Source: Cryobacterium cryoconiti (lineage in GTDB: Bacteria; Actinomycetota; Actinomycetes; Actinomycetales; Microbacteriaceae). From it: a stretch of DNA of 45,086 nt. Location: NCBI RefSeq assembly GCF_004403065.1, contig NZ_SOHA01000025.1, positions 1 to 45,086 on the forward strand, read 5' to 3'. Position 1 is the stretch's first letter. Every line of letters begins with the position of its first letter. The notes under the pieces are model-generated. The model was given only the letters and a program-made list of their open reading frames with translations. It made no database searches and was not told where the DNA came from. Below are positions 9,301-15,582 of the stretch, piece by piece. Position numbers and translations under genes: made by a program.

Positions 9301-9951
9301 GGTTTGCGCCTCCCGGGCGATGTCGGCCTGGCGCCCGAGCGGTTTGAGCTGCCGTCGGATCTCCCCGGCCAGGTCGCTCAACCGGGTGAGATTGGCCTGC
9401 ATACCGTCGAGCTTGCGGAGGGTCTTCTCCTTACGCCGGCGGTGCTTGAGGATTCCGGCGGCCTCCTCGATGAAGCCGCGCCGCTCCTCGGGGCTGGCGC
9501 GCAGCACGGCGTCGAGCTGCCCCTGCCCGACGATGACGTGCATCTCCCGGCCGAGGCCGGAGTCGCTGAGCAGCTCCTGCACGTCGAGCAACCGGCAGGT
9601 TCGCCCGTTGATCGCATACTCACTCGCGCCGTTGCGAAAGAGGGTGCGGGAGATGGTGACCTCGGTGTAGTCGATCGGCAGCGCGCCATCCGTGTTGTCG
9701 ATGGTCAGTGTCACGGCCGCCCGACCGAGCGGGCCCTTGGTGGACGTGCCCGCGAAGATGACGTCTTCCATCTTGCCGCCGCGGAGGGTCTTCGCGCCCT
9801 GCTCGCCCATCACCCAGGCGAGCGCGTCGACGACGTTGGATTTGCCCGAGCCGTTGGGGCCGACCACGCAGGTCACACCGGGTTCGAAGGCGAAGGTGGT
9901 GGGGTGGGCGAAGGATTTGAAGCCCTTGAGGGTGAGACTCTTCAGATACAC
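6397..9951 (-). CDS. smc: Chromosome segregation protein SMC
   Basis: ATPase that compacts and separates sister chromosomes with ScpA/ScpB. 1,184 residues, the normal bacterial SMC length. N-terminal head with YLKSLTLKGFKSFAHPTTF and Walker A GPNGSGKS (31-38); long coiled-coil arms rich in Arg/Glu/Ala; a hinge near the middle (GIRGLVAEHVRVRPGYEAAI and nearby glycines); and a C-terminal head with the signature LLSGGERSLAAVALL and Walker B FYIMDEVEAALDD. The start is GTG, with AAAGGGGG about 7 bases upstream. In related actinobacteria smc usually follows mutM directly; here a GNAT gene and a DUF222/HNH gene lie between. Convergent with the Csp-like gene, with 35 bases between the stops. Confidence 0.97.
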   Translation of the reverse strand: MYLKSLTLKGFKSFAHPTTFAFEPGVTCVVGPNGSGKSNVVDALAWVMGEQGAKTLRGGKMEDVIFAGTSTKGPLGRAAVTLTIDNTDGALPIDYTEVTISRTLFRNGASEYAINGRTCRLLDVQELLSDSGLGREMHVIVGQGQLDAVLRASPEERRGFIEEAAGILKHRRRKEKTLRKLDGMQANLTRLSDLAGEIRRQLKPLGRQADIAREAQTIAAVARDARARLLADDVVTLRTALDAHGRTESERHAERLVLTEQLETRQRRLQRLEQEQVGDAVDLARRTSFGLESVQERLRGLYTLANQRLALLGSQAESASVGPSVTAAMLTDAATEIDALRSRIDVADSAWAAARAETAEARGRLDALDEQISAQAVLVSRHDLQLSRLSGAAETAAGRLASVRGEVLRQQNALDAARARVQTAEANLAGLAADAAALDAAALDAGESHPAEAAAEARAAVSRSEADVERLREALHRSERERDALAARAGALSLALDQKDGSSALLAAAPAGIRGLVAEHVRVRPGYEAAIAAALGSLADAVLADTRGAAIDAIVRARTDDLGRVELIVAGTSDDVSPARPDLSAEAGLLWADSVIDAPTGVLGLLRHTIIADDLDVARDAMDRVGPSAEVPLTVITRAGDVLSDSVLRGGSGARRSRLELVADRDGAADSLAAVRTRIEQIVADLAAACTLLTTRKTQAHAAAARVRELESRQTVHFDKTNRATVQLEAATAELSRLSAALLQQGEAVAVAEAANEKARAERDEQRARPRPVLDTGSRDALDKALEVARETEVEARLQAETARERVRAGQARADALVKQQHAEQAAADEAARRAVIRRRQVDAASRVAEALPLVLASVDAAVSEARMRLATVEAERSSQNEELAALRREDSTLRARLQAVTETVHGLELAIYEKKLHLSGLLERAVSDLGLTEDVLVAEYGPDQPIPSTNTADPNAAPLRFDREDQQRRLAVAERRYAQLGRVNPLALEEFAALEQRHRFLTEQLTDLTNTRRDLLTIIEEIDEKMGVIFGSAFDDTQAAFAEVFPVLFPGGSGSIRLTDPDNLLTTGIEVSVKPAGKKIERLSLLSGGERSLAAVALLIAIFKARPSPFYIMDEVEAALDDANLGRLLTIFEDLRATSQLIVITHQKRTMEIADALYGVSMRLDGVSAVVGQRIAKDDEQAS

Positions 9952-10105
9952 CGGTTCGCCCCCTTTCGTCGCTCATCGGGCCGCGGACGCCCGACGTGCC
10001 GCTCCCGACCACGGTACCGGACACCGCCGACACCGCTCGGTAGGCGCGGTCTCCGACGAATTCGTTCGGCCGGTCATGGCACAGGACGGCATGGGGAAGC
10101 GCGGC

Positions 10106-10111
10106 TACGCT
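10106..10111 (+). promoter_or_regulatory. Probable -10 box for the tandem-GNAT gene
   Basis: TACGCT lies 8 bases before the ATG at 10120 in the 168-base gap between divergent smc and the GNAT gene, and no ribosome binding site is visible. A leaderless transcript is likely. I see no other structure in that gap apart from the smc ribosome binding site at its left edge. Confidence 0.35.
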
Positions 10112-10119
10112 GGCGCACC

Positions 10120-11202
10120 ATGGAGACCTTCCGCTTCGAGATCGAGGAACTCACCGTCCCCGCCGCCCCGCAGGCTCCCGGCTGGGCGGATTTCGTGGCG
10201 GCGAACGGGGTGCGCAACACGGTCGAGGCCGAGGCGTACGGCACCGTGGACCTGGAGTTGACCGCCGATGAGGTCCTGCCCGGCTGGCTCAACCAGAGGT
10301 GGGAGCCGAAGCGTCTGTTCGTGGCGCGGACTGAGGGACGCATCGTCGGGCATGGTCACTACGAGACCCTTCCGGAGGATTCCGCCGACCACGCGTGGCT
10401 GGCCGTGGGCGTGCTTCCCGAATACCGTGGGCGAGGCATCGGCACGGCCCTCGCCGACCGGCTCGAGGCTGTCGCTCACTCCGAAGGCCGCAGCGTGCAG
10501 ATCGTCTACGCACCTTCACCGGATGCGCCGGGTGAGCGTCTGCCCTCCCCCACCGGTTTCGGCTCGGTTCCCCTCGACAACCCCGAAGTCCGGTTTCTGC
10601 AGCGCCGCGGTTATCTCCTCGAGCAGGTCGTGCGTGCCAGCCGACTGCCCCTGCCGGTGGATCCCGTGCAGCTCCGCCGACTGGGCGACCTTGCCGCCCT
10701 GCATGCCGGCCCGGACTATTCGGTGGTGCAGTGGATCGATCGCACCCCGCCGGTCTGGTTGCCCGATCTGGCGGTGCTCTATTCGCGCATGAGCACGGAT
10801 GCGCCGAGCGCCGGCCTGGCCGAACCCGAGCAGCGCTGGACGCCGGAGCGCGTCAGCCAGGAGGAGCAGAAGGTCGCGGCGAGTCCGCGCACCACGCTGA
10901 CCTCGGCTGTGCTCCATGGGCCGAGCGGCCACCTCGTGGGATTCACCGAGTTGGAGGTGCCGGCGGAACTCGGCCGGGCGGTCAGCCAGGAGGACACCCT
11001 GGTGCTCCGCGAGCACCGCGGACGCCGGTTGGGCATGCTGCTGAAGATCGCGAATCTCGAGTTGCTCACGCTCGAGCGCACCGGGCATCCGTCAGTGCTG
11101 ACCTACAACGCGGAAGAGAACCGGCACATGCTCACGGTCAACGAGGCCATCGGTTTCGCGCCGATGGGCTACGAGGGTGCCTGGCGCCGCGACGCCCAGT
11201 GA
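10120..11202 (+). CDS. GNAT acetyltransferase with two GNAT domains
   Basis: Probable acyl-CoA-dependent N-acyltransferase, substrate unknown. 360 residues in two halves. The first GNAT domain has the acetyl-CoA loop in LAVGVLPEYRGRGIGTALAD (RGRGIG at about 103-108). The second, more diverged domain has TLVLREHRGRRLGMLLKIAN (RGRRLG near 300-305) and ends with the GNAT-like NEAIGFAPMGYEGAWRR. Tandem GNAT proteins of this size are common in actinobacteria (MshD is one example) but nothing here identifies this one as mycothiol synthase. The frame is open far upstream antisense to smc; the ATG at 10120 is chosen because it lies past the smc start, follows a -10-like TACGCT and begins a plausible N-terminus. 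Confidence 0.85.
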   Translation: METFRFEIEELTVPAAPQAPGWADFVAANGVRNTVEAEAYGTVDLELTADEVLPGWLNQRWEPKRLFVARTEGRIVGHGHYETLPEDSADHAWLAVGVLPEYRGRGIGTALADRLEAVAHSEGRSVQIVYAPSPDAPGERLPSPTGFGSVPLDNPEVRFLQRRGYLLEQVVRASRLPLPVDPVQLRRLGDLAALHAGPDYSVVQWIDRTPPVWLPDLAVLYSRMSTDAPSAGLAEPEQRWTPERVSQEEQKVAASPRTTLTSAVLHGPSGHLVGFTELEVPAELGRAVSQEDTLVLREHRGRRLGMLLKIANLELLTLERTGHPSVLTYNAEENRHMLTVNEAIGFAPMGYEGAWRRDAQ

Positions 11203-11209
11203 CCCGGCG

Positions 11210-11446
11210 CCCGGTGGTCGACCCCGTCGACACCAGAGCCCGCCGAGACCCGGTGGTCGAGCCCGTCGACACCAGAGCCCGCCGAGACCCGGTGGTCGAG
11301 CCCGTCGAGACCAGAGCCCGCCGAGACCCGGTGGTCGAGCCCGTCGAGACCAGAGCCTGTCGAGACCCGGGGACCCGCCCTCCAGAGGCTCCCACGACGG
11401 TGGTCGAGCCTGTCGAGACCCGGGGCCAGGGGCCCGGGGCCAGGGG
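11210..11446. repeat. Intergenic repeat cluster: four 39-bp tandem copies, a partial copy and two 14-bp units
   Basis: Directly after the GNAT stop, four 39-base units run at 11210-11248, 11249-11287, 11288-11326 and 11327-11365. Each contains the core TGGTCGAGCCCGTCGAGACC or a one-to-three-base variant. A fifth core lies at 11401-11420, followed by two 14-base copies of CCCGGGGCCAGGGG (11419-11432 and 11433-11446). The core is an interrupted palindrome (GGTCGA...TCGAGACC) that I recognise as a frequent intergenic word in Micrococcales genomes. It fills the gap between convergent GNAT and DUF222/HNH genes. Frames reading VDTRARRDP or STGSTTGSRR across it are products of the repeat, not proteins. 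Confidence 0.85.
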
Positions 11447-11452
11447 CCACAC

Positions 11453-12913
11453 CTACGGTGCCGCCCGTTTGCTCGGCAGCGAGATCAGGGTCTGCTCCGG
11501 GTCAACGTCGACGGGTGGCCGGAGCCAGTAGTCGTTTCCGGTGCGGATGATGCTCCAGTGCTGGTTATGCAGCAGCAGATGGTGCGGATGACACAGCAGC
11601 ACCCCGTCGGCAAGGTCGGTGTAGCCGTTGTCTTTCAACCATTCGTTGATGTGGTGCGCTTCGCTCCACGCGGGCGATCTATCGCAGTCGACCCACCGGC
11701 AGCCCCCATCACGCACGCCCATCGCCGCGCGCTGTGCCTCGGTGAAGAGACGTTCGTCACGTCCGACGTTGATGATGTCGCCGGATTCATTGAATTGGAT
11801 GCCGCGGTTTCCGGTGTCGCAGAGCAACCGGTCGATGGTCTCCTGCGAGATCGGCACGGGGTTTCCCTCGATCTGCCCGTGAGCGGCGGCTTCGCGGGTT
11901 TCGGTGGCTGCGGCGGTCTCCGGGGTGCCTGGCTGGCCCGGCTTCAGGGCCTTCTCGGTCACGATGACCCGAACCGCGGGGCGGCGGCCGCCGAAGACCC
12001 GGCCCTGGTCGGCTTCGCCGGCGATCTTCAGCAACTGCACGAGGGCGTCGGCGGCGATCTGCTCCGTGCTGCGGGGGTCATCCTGGACGCGCTTGGCCCA
12101 GGCGGCCTTGTCCTTGTCGACGAAACGCACCCCGCCGCGGCGAGGGCTGGTCACGGAGTCGAAAGTCGAGAGGACAAATTCGCCGTCTTCGGGTGCGAAG
12201 AGCCCGTGCAGGCGCACGTTGCCGTTGCCGAGCCGGTAGACCCGCAGGAACCGGTCGTCGTGGGCCTGCTTCTCGCGGGCGGCGATGCCGGCCTCGTCGA
12301 GCTGGTCGCGCATCCGGCGTGCGAGTTTGAAGACCTGGTCGACATTCAGTGACGCGGCCTCAACGAGGAGGGAATCGAGGGCGGTGCCGAGCCTCTCGGC
12401 GGTGACCGCGGCGTCGATCTGCCCCAGACCGGAACGGATCGACTCGGCCGCATCGACCGAGAGGGTGCCGTCGGTGACGGCGTGGGCGATCGGTGCCTGC
12501 CACGGCACCTTCGCCACGAAAGCGGCGACGAGACCGGGATCACTGTCGGGTGCGTCCACGGCAGCCTCGACCAGTTTCTCCGCCGCCTCGGCATCGGCCA
12601 TCATCGTGCCGACGGCGACGAGCTTGAACGCGTCGTTTTTGGTCGACCCGGTCACCGTCTGGATGAGTGCCTCGGGTGAGAGGAACCCTTGCTGCGCGGC
12701 GAGACCGGAGTGGCCGAGCTCGGGCCGGGAGCGGCGGGCGATGGTCGCCGCCATCCAGGCGGAACGGGTGTCGAGGAGCCGCCGGGCGGCTGCGATCTGC
12801 TTCTGGCCGGCCAGCACCTCAGAATCGGGAAGAGCCTCGTAGTCGGCGCAGGACGAGCCCAGGCGAGCGACGGCATCCGTCGCCGTTCTGAGATCATCTG
12901 CGGTGGTGGTCAT
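11453..12913 (-). CDS. DUF222 / HNH-endonuclease-domain protein (13E12-repeat-like family)
   Basis: 486 residues. The N-terminal and middle parts are the helical DUF222 domain (about 10-330). The C-terminal part has an HNH/zinc motif: GGCRWVDCDRSPAWSEAHHI (about 401-420), then LADGVLLCHPHHLLLHNQHW. Such proteins are multi-copy in actinobacteria and often sit at variable loci; their biological role is unsettled. The HNH residues look intact, so nuclease activity is possible. It lies between a repeat cluster and mutM, interrupting a conserved gene order, which fits acquisition or transposition. The ATG at 12913 follows an AT-rich promoter and a palindrome. Confidence 0.87.
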   Translation of the reverse strand: MTTTADDLRTATDAVARLGSSCADYEALPDSEVLAGQKQIAAARRLLDTRSAWMAATIARRSRPELGHSGLAAQQGFLSPEALIQTVTGSTKNDAFKLVAVGTMMADAEAAEKLVEAAVDAPDSDPGLVAAFVAKVPWQAPIAHAVTDGTLSVDAAESIRSGLGQIDAAVTAERLGTALDSLLVEAASLNVDQVFKLARRMRDQLDEAGIAAREKQAHDDRFLRVYRLGNGNVRLHGLFAPEDGEFVLSTFDSVTSPRRGGVRFVDKDKAAWAKRVQDDPRSTEQIAADALVQLLKIAGEADQGRVFGGRRPAVRVIVTEKALKPGQPGTPETAAATETREAAAHGQIEGNPVPISQETIDRLLCDTGNRGIQFNESGDIINVGRDERLFTEAQRAAMGVRDGGCRWVDCDRSPAWSEAHHINEWLKDNGYTDLADGVLLCHPHHLLLHNQHWSIIRTGNDYWLRPPVDVDPEQTLISLPSKRAAP

Positions 12914-12920
12914 GCGTCGA

Positions 12921-12946
12921 GACTACCAGAACTAGTACGCGTAGTC
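12921..12946. promoter_or_regulatory. 26-bp dyad (possible operator) in the 5' region of the DUF222/HNH gene
   Basis: GACTAC and GTAGTC arms flank a central ACTAGT, all symmetric about 12933.5; 20 of 26 positions match the dyad. It ends 8 bases before the start codon and lies downstream of the best -10 box, so a bound protein could block transcription, or the RNA hairpin could mask the start. The binding factor is unknown. Confidence 0.5.
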
Positions 12947-12961
12947 GAGAGTTGTTCACTT

Positions 12962-12967
12962 ATTTTA
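12962..12967 (-). promoter_or_regulatory. Probable -10 box (TAAAAT) of the DUF222/HNH gene
   Basis: Within the most AT-rich patch of the window (about 12950-12991), the minus strand reads CTATAAAATAAG. TAAAAT is a strong -10 match. It predicts a 5' leader of roughly 40 bases holding the dyad at 12921-12946. A TTCGAA about 9 bases upstream is too close to be a standard -35. Confidence 0.45.
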
Positions 12968-13019
12968 TAGCTAAGTTTCGAATTTGTTTTCGAGGCGGCG
13001 GTTCCAGGCGGGCGGTGCG

Positions 13020-13949
13020 TCAGCGCAGTCGCTGGCAGCGTGGGCAGAGGTGTGAGCTGCGGTTCATGAACTGCTGCCGCACAAGCAGTGTGCCGCAGCG
13101 GGGGCAGGGCGAACCCTGCCGTCCATACGCGTTGAGGCTGTGCGAGAAATACCCGGACTGCCCGTTCACGTTCACGTATTGCGCGTCGAAACTCGTTCCG
13201 CCCTCGGCCAGGGCACGGTTCAGGATGCTGCGGACCGCGGCCAGCAGCGCCCGACCCTTCGCGGGCGACAGGGACTGTGCCGGCTGCTCGTAGTGCACTC
13301 GGGCCGCGAACAGCGCCTCGTCAGCGTAGATGTTGCCGATGCCGCTGATCAGGGTCTGGTCGAGCAGGGCACGCTTGATCCCGGTTTTCTTGCGCCCCAG
13401 GGCCGCCAGGAAGAGCGGCGCCGAGAAGCCCGGGTCCAGCGGGTCGCGAGCGATGTGCGCCACCTGTGACGGGATCAGCCCCGGCCAGCCCGCGCCTGCA
13501 GCCAGTCCTACAGCACCGCCTGCCAGCCCGGAGTACCCGGCCGTCAGCCCGTCGCTGGTGGGCTGCATCGAGTCCACGGCCATGCTGCCGAAGATGCGCT
13601 GGTCGACGAAGTTGACCCACAGCTCGCCATGCTCCGGGTGTTCGATCTGCAAACGGATGCGCAGTTGCCGGTCCGTGTCCGATCCGGGGCTGCGCAGCAG
13701 CACCTGGCCGCTCATCCCGAGGTGCACCACGAGCGCGCGGCCGGAACTCAGCGGCAGCCAGAGGAACTTGCCCCGGCGCACGGCGGCGAGCACCCTGCGC
13801 CCCTGCAACAGGTCGGCGAACGGCCCGCTCGCCGGGTCATGGCGCCGCAGCGATCGTTGTTCGAAGACCTCGACGCCGGCGATCACTGCGCCGGACACGG
13901 CCGGCGCCAGGCCGGCGCGAACGACCTCTACTTCAGGCAGCTCGGGCAT
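13020..13949 (-). CDS. mutM: Formamidopyrimidine-DNA glycosylase (Fpg/MutM)
   Basis: Base-excision repair glycosylase/AP lyase that removes 8-oxoguanine and ring-opened purines. 309 residues. Begins MPELPEVEVVRAGL, giving catalytic Pro2 and Glu3; Lys61 is in RRGKFLWLPL; VHLGMSGQ and DQTLISGIGNIYADEALF are family motifs. The C-terminal zinc finger has Cys282, Cys285, Cys302 and Cys305 (CPRC...CPRC). A Gly/Ala-rich segment near residues 135-160 (GLTAGYSGLAGGAVGLAAGA) looks like a lineage insertion. It lies 33 bases downstream of rnc in the same direction and probably shares its transcript. Confidence 0.96.
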   Translation of the reverse strand: MPELPEVEVVRAGLAPAVSGAVIAGVEVFEQRSLRRHDPASGPFADLLQGRRVLAAVRRGKFLWLPLSSGRALVVHLGMSGQVLLRSPGSDTDRQLRIRLQIEHPEHGELWVNFVDQRIFGSMAVDSMQPTSDGLTAGYSGLAGGAVGLAAGAGWPGLIPSQVAHIARDPLDPGFSAPLFLAALGRKKTGIKRALLDQTLISGIGNIYADEALFAARVHYEQPAQSLSPAKGRALLAAVRSILNRALAEGGTSFDAQYVNVNGQSGYFSHSLNAYGRQGSPCPRCGTLLVRQQFMNRSSHLCPRCQRLR

Positions 13950-13982
13950 TCGAGCCTTCCAGCGACACGGCGTGCCGGCAGT

Positions 13983-14669
13983 TCAGGGAGTGCTGAGGCG
14001 CGTCCAGGCGTCGAGCGCTGCAGCCATCTCGGCGTGCTTCTTGCTCGTGCCTTCACCGACGGCCGTGACCACGCCAACGGTCACGGTGGCGATGAACACC
14101 TTGGAGTGGTCGGGACCGCTCTCCGCGATGGAGTACACCGGGGCACCGGAACCCAGTCGCGCTGCGGCTTCCTGCAGACTCGTCTTGGGGTCCATGGAGA
14201 CACCGAAGTGCCCGGGATCGCGCAGCAGCGGCTCGATCAGCCGCATCACGAGGGCGGTGGCCGTCTCTCCACCGGAGTCGAGGTAGACGGCGCCGATGAG
14301 CGCCTCGACGGTGTCGGCGAGGATCGATGACTTGTCGCGACCACCGGTGAGGATCTCGCCGCGGCCGAGTCGCACGTAGTCGCCCAGTCCGATGCCGCGC
14401 GCGATGCCCGCGAGGGCAACGCTCGACACCAGGCTGGCCCGGCGCTTGGCGAGGTCCCCCTCGTCGAGCAGCGGATATTCCCGGTAGAGCATGACCGTCA
14501 CGGCCTGCCCCAGGATCGAGTCGCCCAAAAATTCCAGGCGCTCGTTCGTGGGCACGCCGCCGTGCTCGTACGCGTACGAGCGGTGGGTCAACGCCAGTTC
14601 CAGCAGGGCCGGATCGATCTGCACACCGAGGGTCGCCAGCAGCGACGACCTCTCAGGCGCAGCACTCAT
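13983..14669 (-). CDS. rnc: Ribonuclease III
   Basis: Endonuclease that cuts double-stranded RNA in rRNA processing and mRNA control. 228 residues from the ATG at 14669. The catalytic signature NERLEFLGDSILG is at 42-54, with the second acidic region DTVEALIGAVYLDSG; the C-terminal dsRNA-binding domain (about 158-228) has DPKTSLQEAAARLG and GTSKKHAEMAAALDAW. The frame is open to 14720, but those residues look unlike the family and MSAAPERSSLL is a normal start. It follows rpmF after a 120-base gap filled by a long hairpin that could be its own substrate. Confidence 0.95.
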   Translation of the reverse strand: MSAAPERSSLLATLGVQIDPALLELALTHRSYAYEHGGVPTNERLEFLGDSILGQAVTVMLYREYPLLDEGDLAKRRASLVSSVALAGIARGIGLGDYVRLGRGEILTGGRDKSSILADTVEALIGAVYLDSGGETATALVMRLIEPLLRDPGHFGVSMDPKTSLQEAAARLGSGAPVYSIAESGPDHSKVFIATVTVGVVTAVGEGTSKKHAEMAAALDAWTRLSTP

Positions 14670-14702
14670 GAGTGCCCACCGAGAAGATACCCCCGGACAA
14701 CA

Positions 14703-14770
14703 CTGATGCCGCGACTCCACGGACCGGAACCCGCAATCGGGTCTCCCGGCATCCGTCGGCGCGGCATCAG
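14703..14770 (-). promoter_or_regulatory. Long imperfect hairpin between rpmF and rnc (candidate RNase III site)
   Basis: Outer arms CTGATGCCGCG (14703-14713) and CGCGGCATCAG (14760-14770) are a perfect 11-bp inverted repeat. Inside are ACGGA/TCCGT (14719-14723 with 14752-14756), CCGG/CCGG (14724-14727 with 14746-14749) and a tip hairpin ACCCG-CAAT-CGGGT (14729-14742). About 25 pairs stack into a 68-base stem-loop in the leader just before rnc. rnc mRNAs in other bacteria carry stems cut by RNase III itself, so autoregulation is a reasonable inference; a terminator or processing site after rpmF is the alternative. Confidence 0.55.
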
Positions 14771-14789
14771 ACGTTCTGGCACAACCGAA

Positions 14790-14993
14790 TTAAACGTCGG
14801 CGACCTTACGGCCCTTGTATTCCATGAACAGTGCCGTGCCGGCAGCGTCGGTGACGACCTTGGCGCGGTGCGGCAGGCTGTAGACAACTTTGCCGTTTTC
14901 CATGGTCTTGACCAGGGTGGGAGCCTCGGCCTTCCAGCAGGAACGACGTGAACGGGTGTTGGAGCGTGATTGCTTGCGCTTCGGGACTGCCAT
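14790..14993 (-). CDS. rpmF: 50S ribosomal protein L32
   Basis: Large-subunit ribosomal protein. 67 residues beginning [20 protein letters not shown], the standard bacterial L32 N-terminus, with a basic first third and a conserved HRAKVV segment. A single Cys (19) remains, so this is the non-zinc form. Starts 2 bases after the DUF177 stop, the usual DUF177-rpmF pair seen across bacteria. Confidence 0.96.
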   Translation of the reverse strand: MAVPKRKQSRSNTRSRRSCWKAEAPTLVKTMENGKVVYSLPHRAKVVTDAAGTALFMEYKGRKVADV

Positions 14994-14995
14994 GA

Positions 14996-15568
14996 CTACT
15001 TCTCTTCTCTATCCGTTTCAGCCTGGATGTCTTCATCCGTGCCGCTGTTTTCGGAAGCTTGGAATTTCATGAGCGCGGCCCACCGGGGATCGCGCTTTTC
15101 TTCGGGTACGAATTCAGGGGCTTCGGCAAGCCGCTCGCCGGTCTCGGGGTCGAGACCTGGGCAATCCGGCCGGCAAACCGGCTGGAACGGCAGTGACAAA
15201 ACCACCGCATCCCTGATCAGAGGTTCAAGATCCACGTGGTCATCTTGAACTTCACTTTCATAAGCTTCGTCTAGAGAGTACGCGAAAAGCTCGTGAAACT
15301 CGACTTGGACCGGCAATTCGACGTCGATCAGGCATCTGCCGCACTCTCCGGCGGCGATTCCCGACACCTGGGCCGACACGAGAATGCCCTCGTGCAGGGT
15401 CTCCAGACGCAGATTCGCGATCAGGGTCGAGCCTGCCTTTACGGCGACCAGGCTTTCGCCGAGGTCTTCCGGGACGTTGATTTCAAGGTGCCGTTCGTGC
15501 ATCGTGCCCGGACGGTTGATCAGGTCGCGCACATCGACCTTGTACGGGGTCTTCTTAAACTTACTCAC
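14996..15568 (-). CDS. DUF177 (YceD-like) protein upstream of rpmF
   Basis: 190-residue member of the DUF177/YceD family, linked in other bacteria to 23S rRNA accumulation. Visible marks: a CGRC pair in [20 protein letters not shown], an acidic middle, and the terminal motif [17 protein letters not shown]. Possible zinc binding by the four Cys is inference. Start is GTG with no ribosome binding site; a TAGAAT box 8 bases upstream points to a leaderless mRNA. First gene of the DUF177-rpmF-rnc-mutM group. Confidence 0.9.
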   Translation of the reverse strand: MSKFKKTPYKVDVRDLINRPGTMHERHLEINVPEDLGESLVAVKAGSTLIANLRLETLHEGILVSAQVSGIAAGECGRCLIDVELPVQVEFHELFAYSLDEAYESEVQDDHVDLEPLIRDAVVLSLPFQPVCRPDCPGLDPETGERLAEAPEFVPEEKRDPRWAALMKFQASENSGTDEDIQAETDREEK

Positions 15569-15576
15569 GGGGAGAG

Positions 15577-15582
15577 ATTCTA
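15577..15582 (-). promoter_or_regulatory. Probable -10 box (TAGAAT) of the DUF177-rpmF-rnc-mutM operon
   Basis: The minus strand reads TAGAAT, then 8 bases, then the GTG start of the DUF177 gene. The first three bases of the box are the TAG stop codon of the upstream transglutaminase gene. No ribosome binding site precedes the GTG. No clear -35 is visible. Confidence 0.45.

Noticed and set aside
6406..10119. Very long open frame on the + strand opposite smc, continuous with the GNAT gene
   Set aside because: GC-rich antisense frame of smc with low-complexity Gly/Arg/His/Glu-rich composition and no domain; the real gene starts at 10120.
11138..11531. Repetitive open frames (STGSTTG and VDTRARRDP types) on both strands
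   Set aside because: They translate the 39-bp repeat, whose length is a multiple of three and so keeps frames open. No start signal or domain.
11453..12913. DUF222/HNH gene as an active homing element
   Set aside because: No intron, intein or target duplication is visible; only the domain is supported.
14670..14720. Longer rnc start at 14720
   Set aside because: The 17 extra residues are unlike the family and would run into the leader hairpin.
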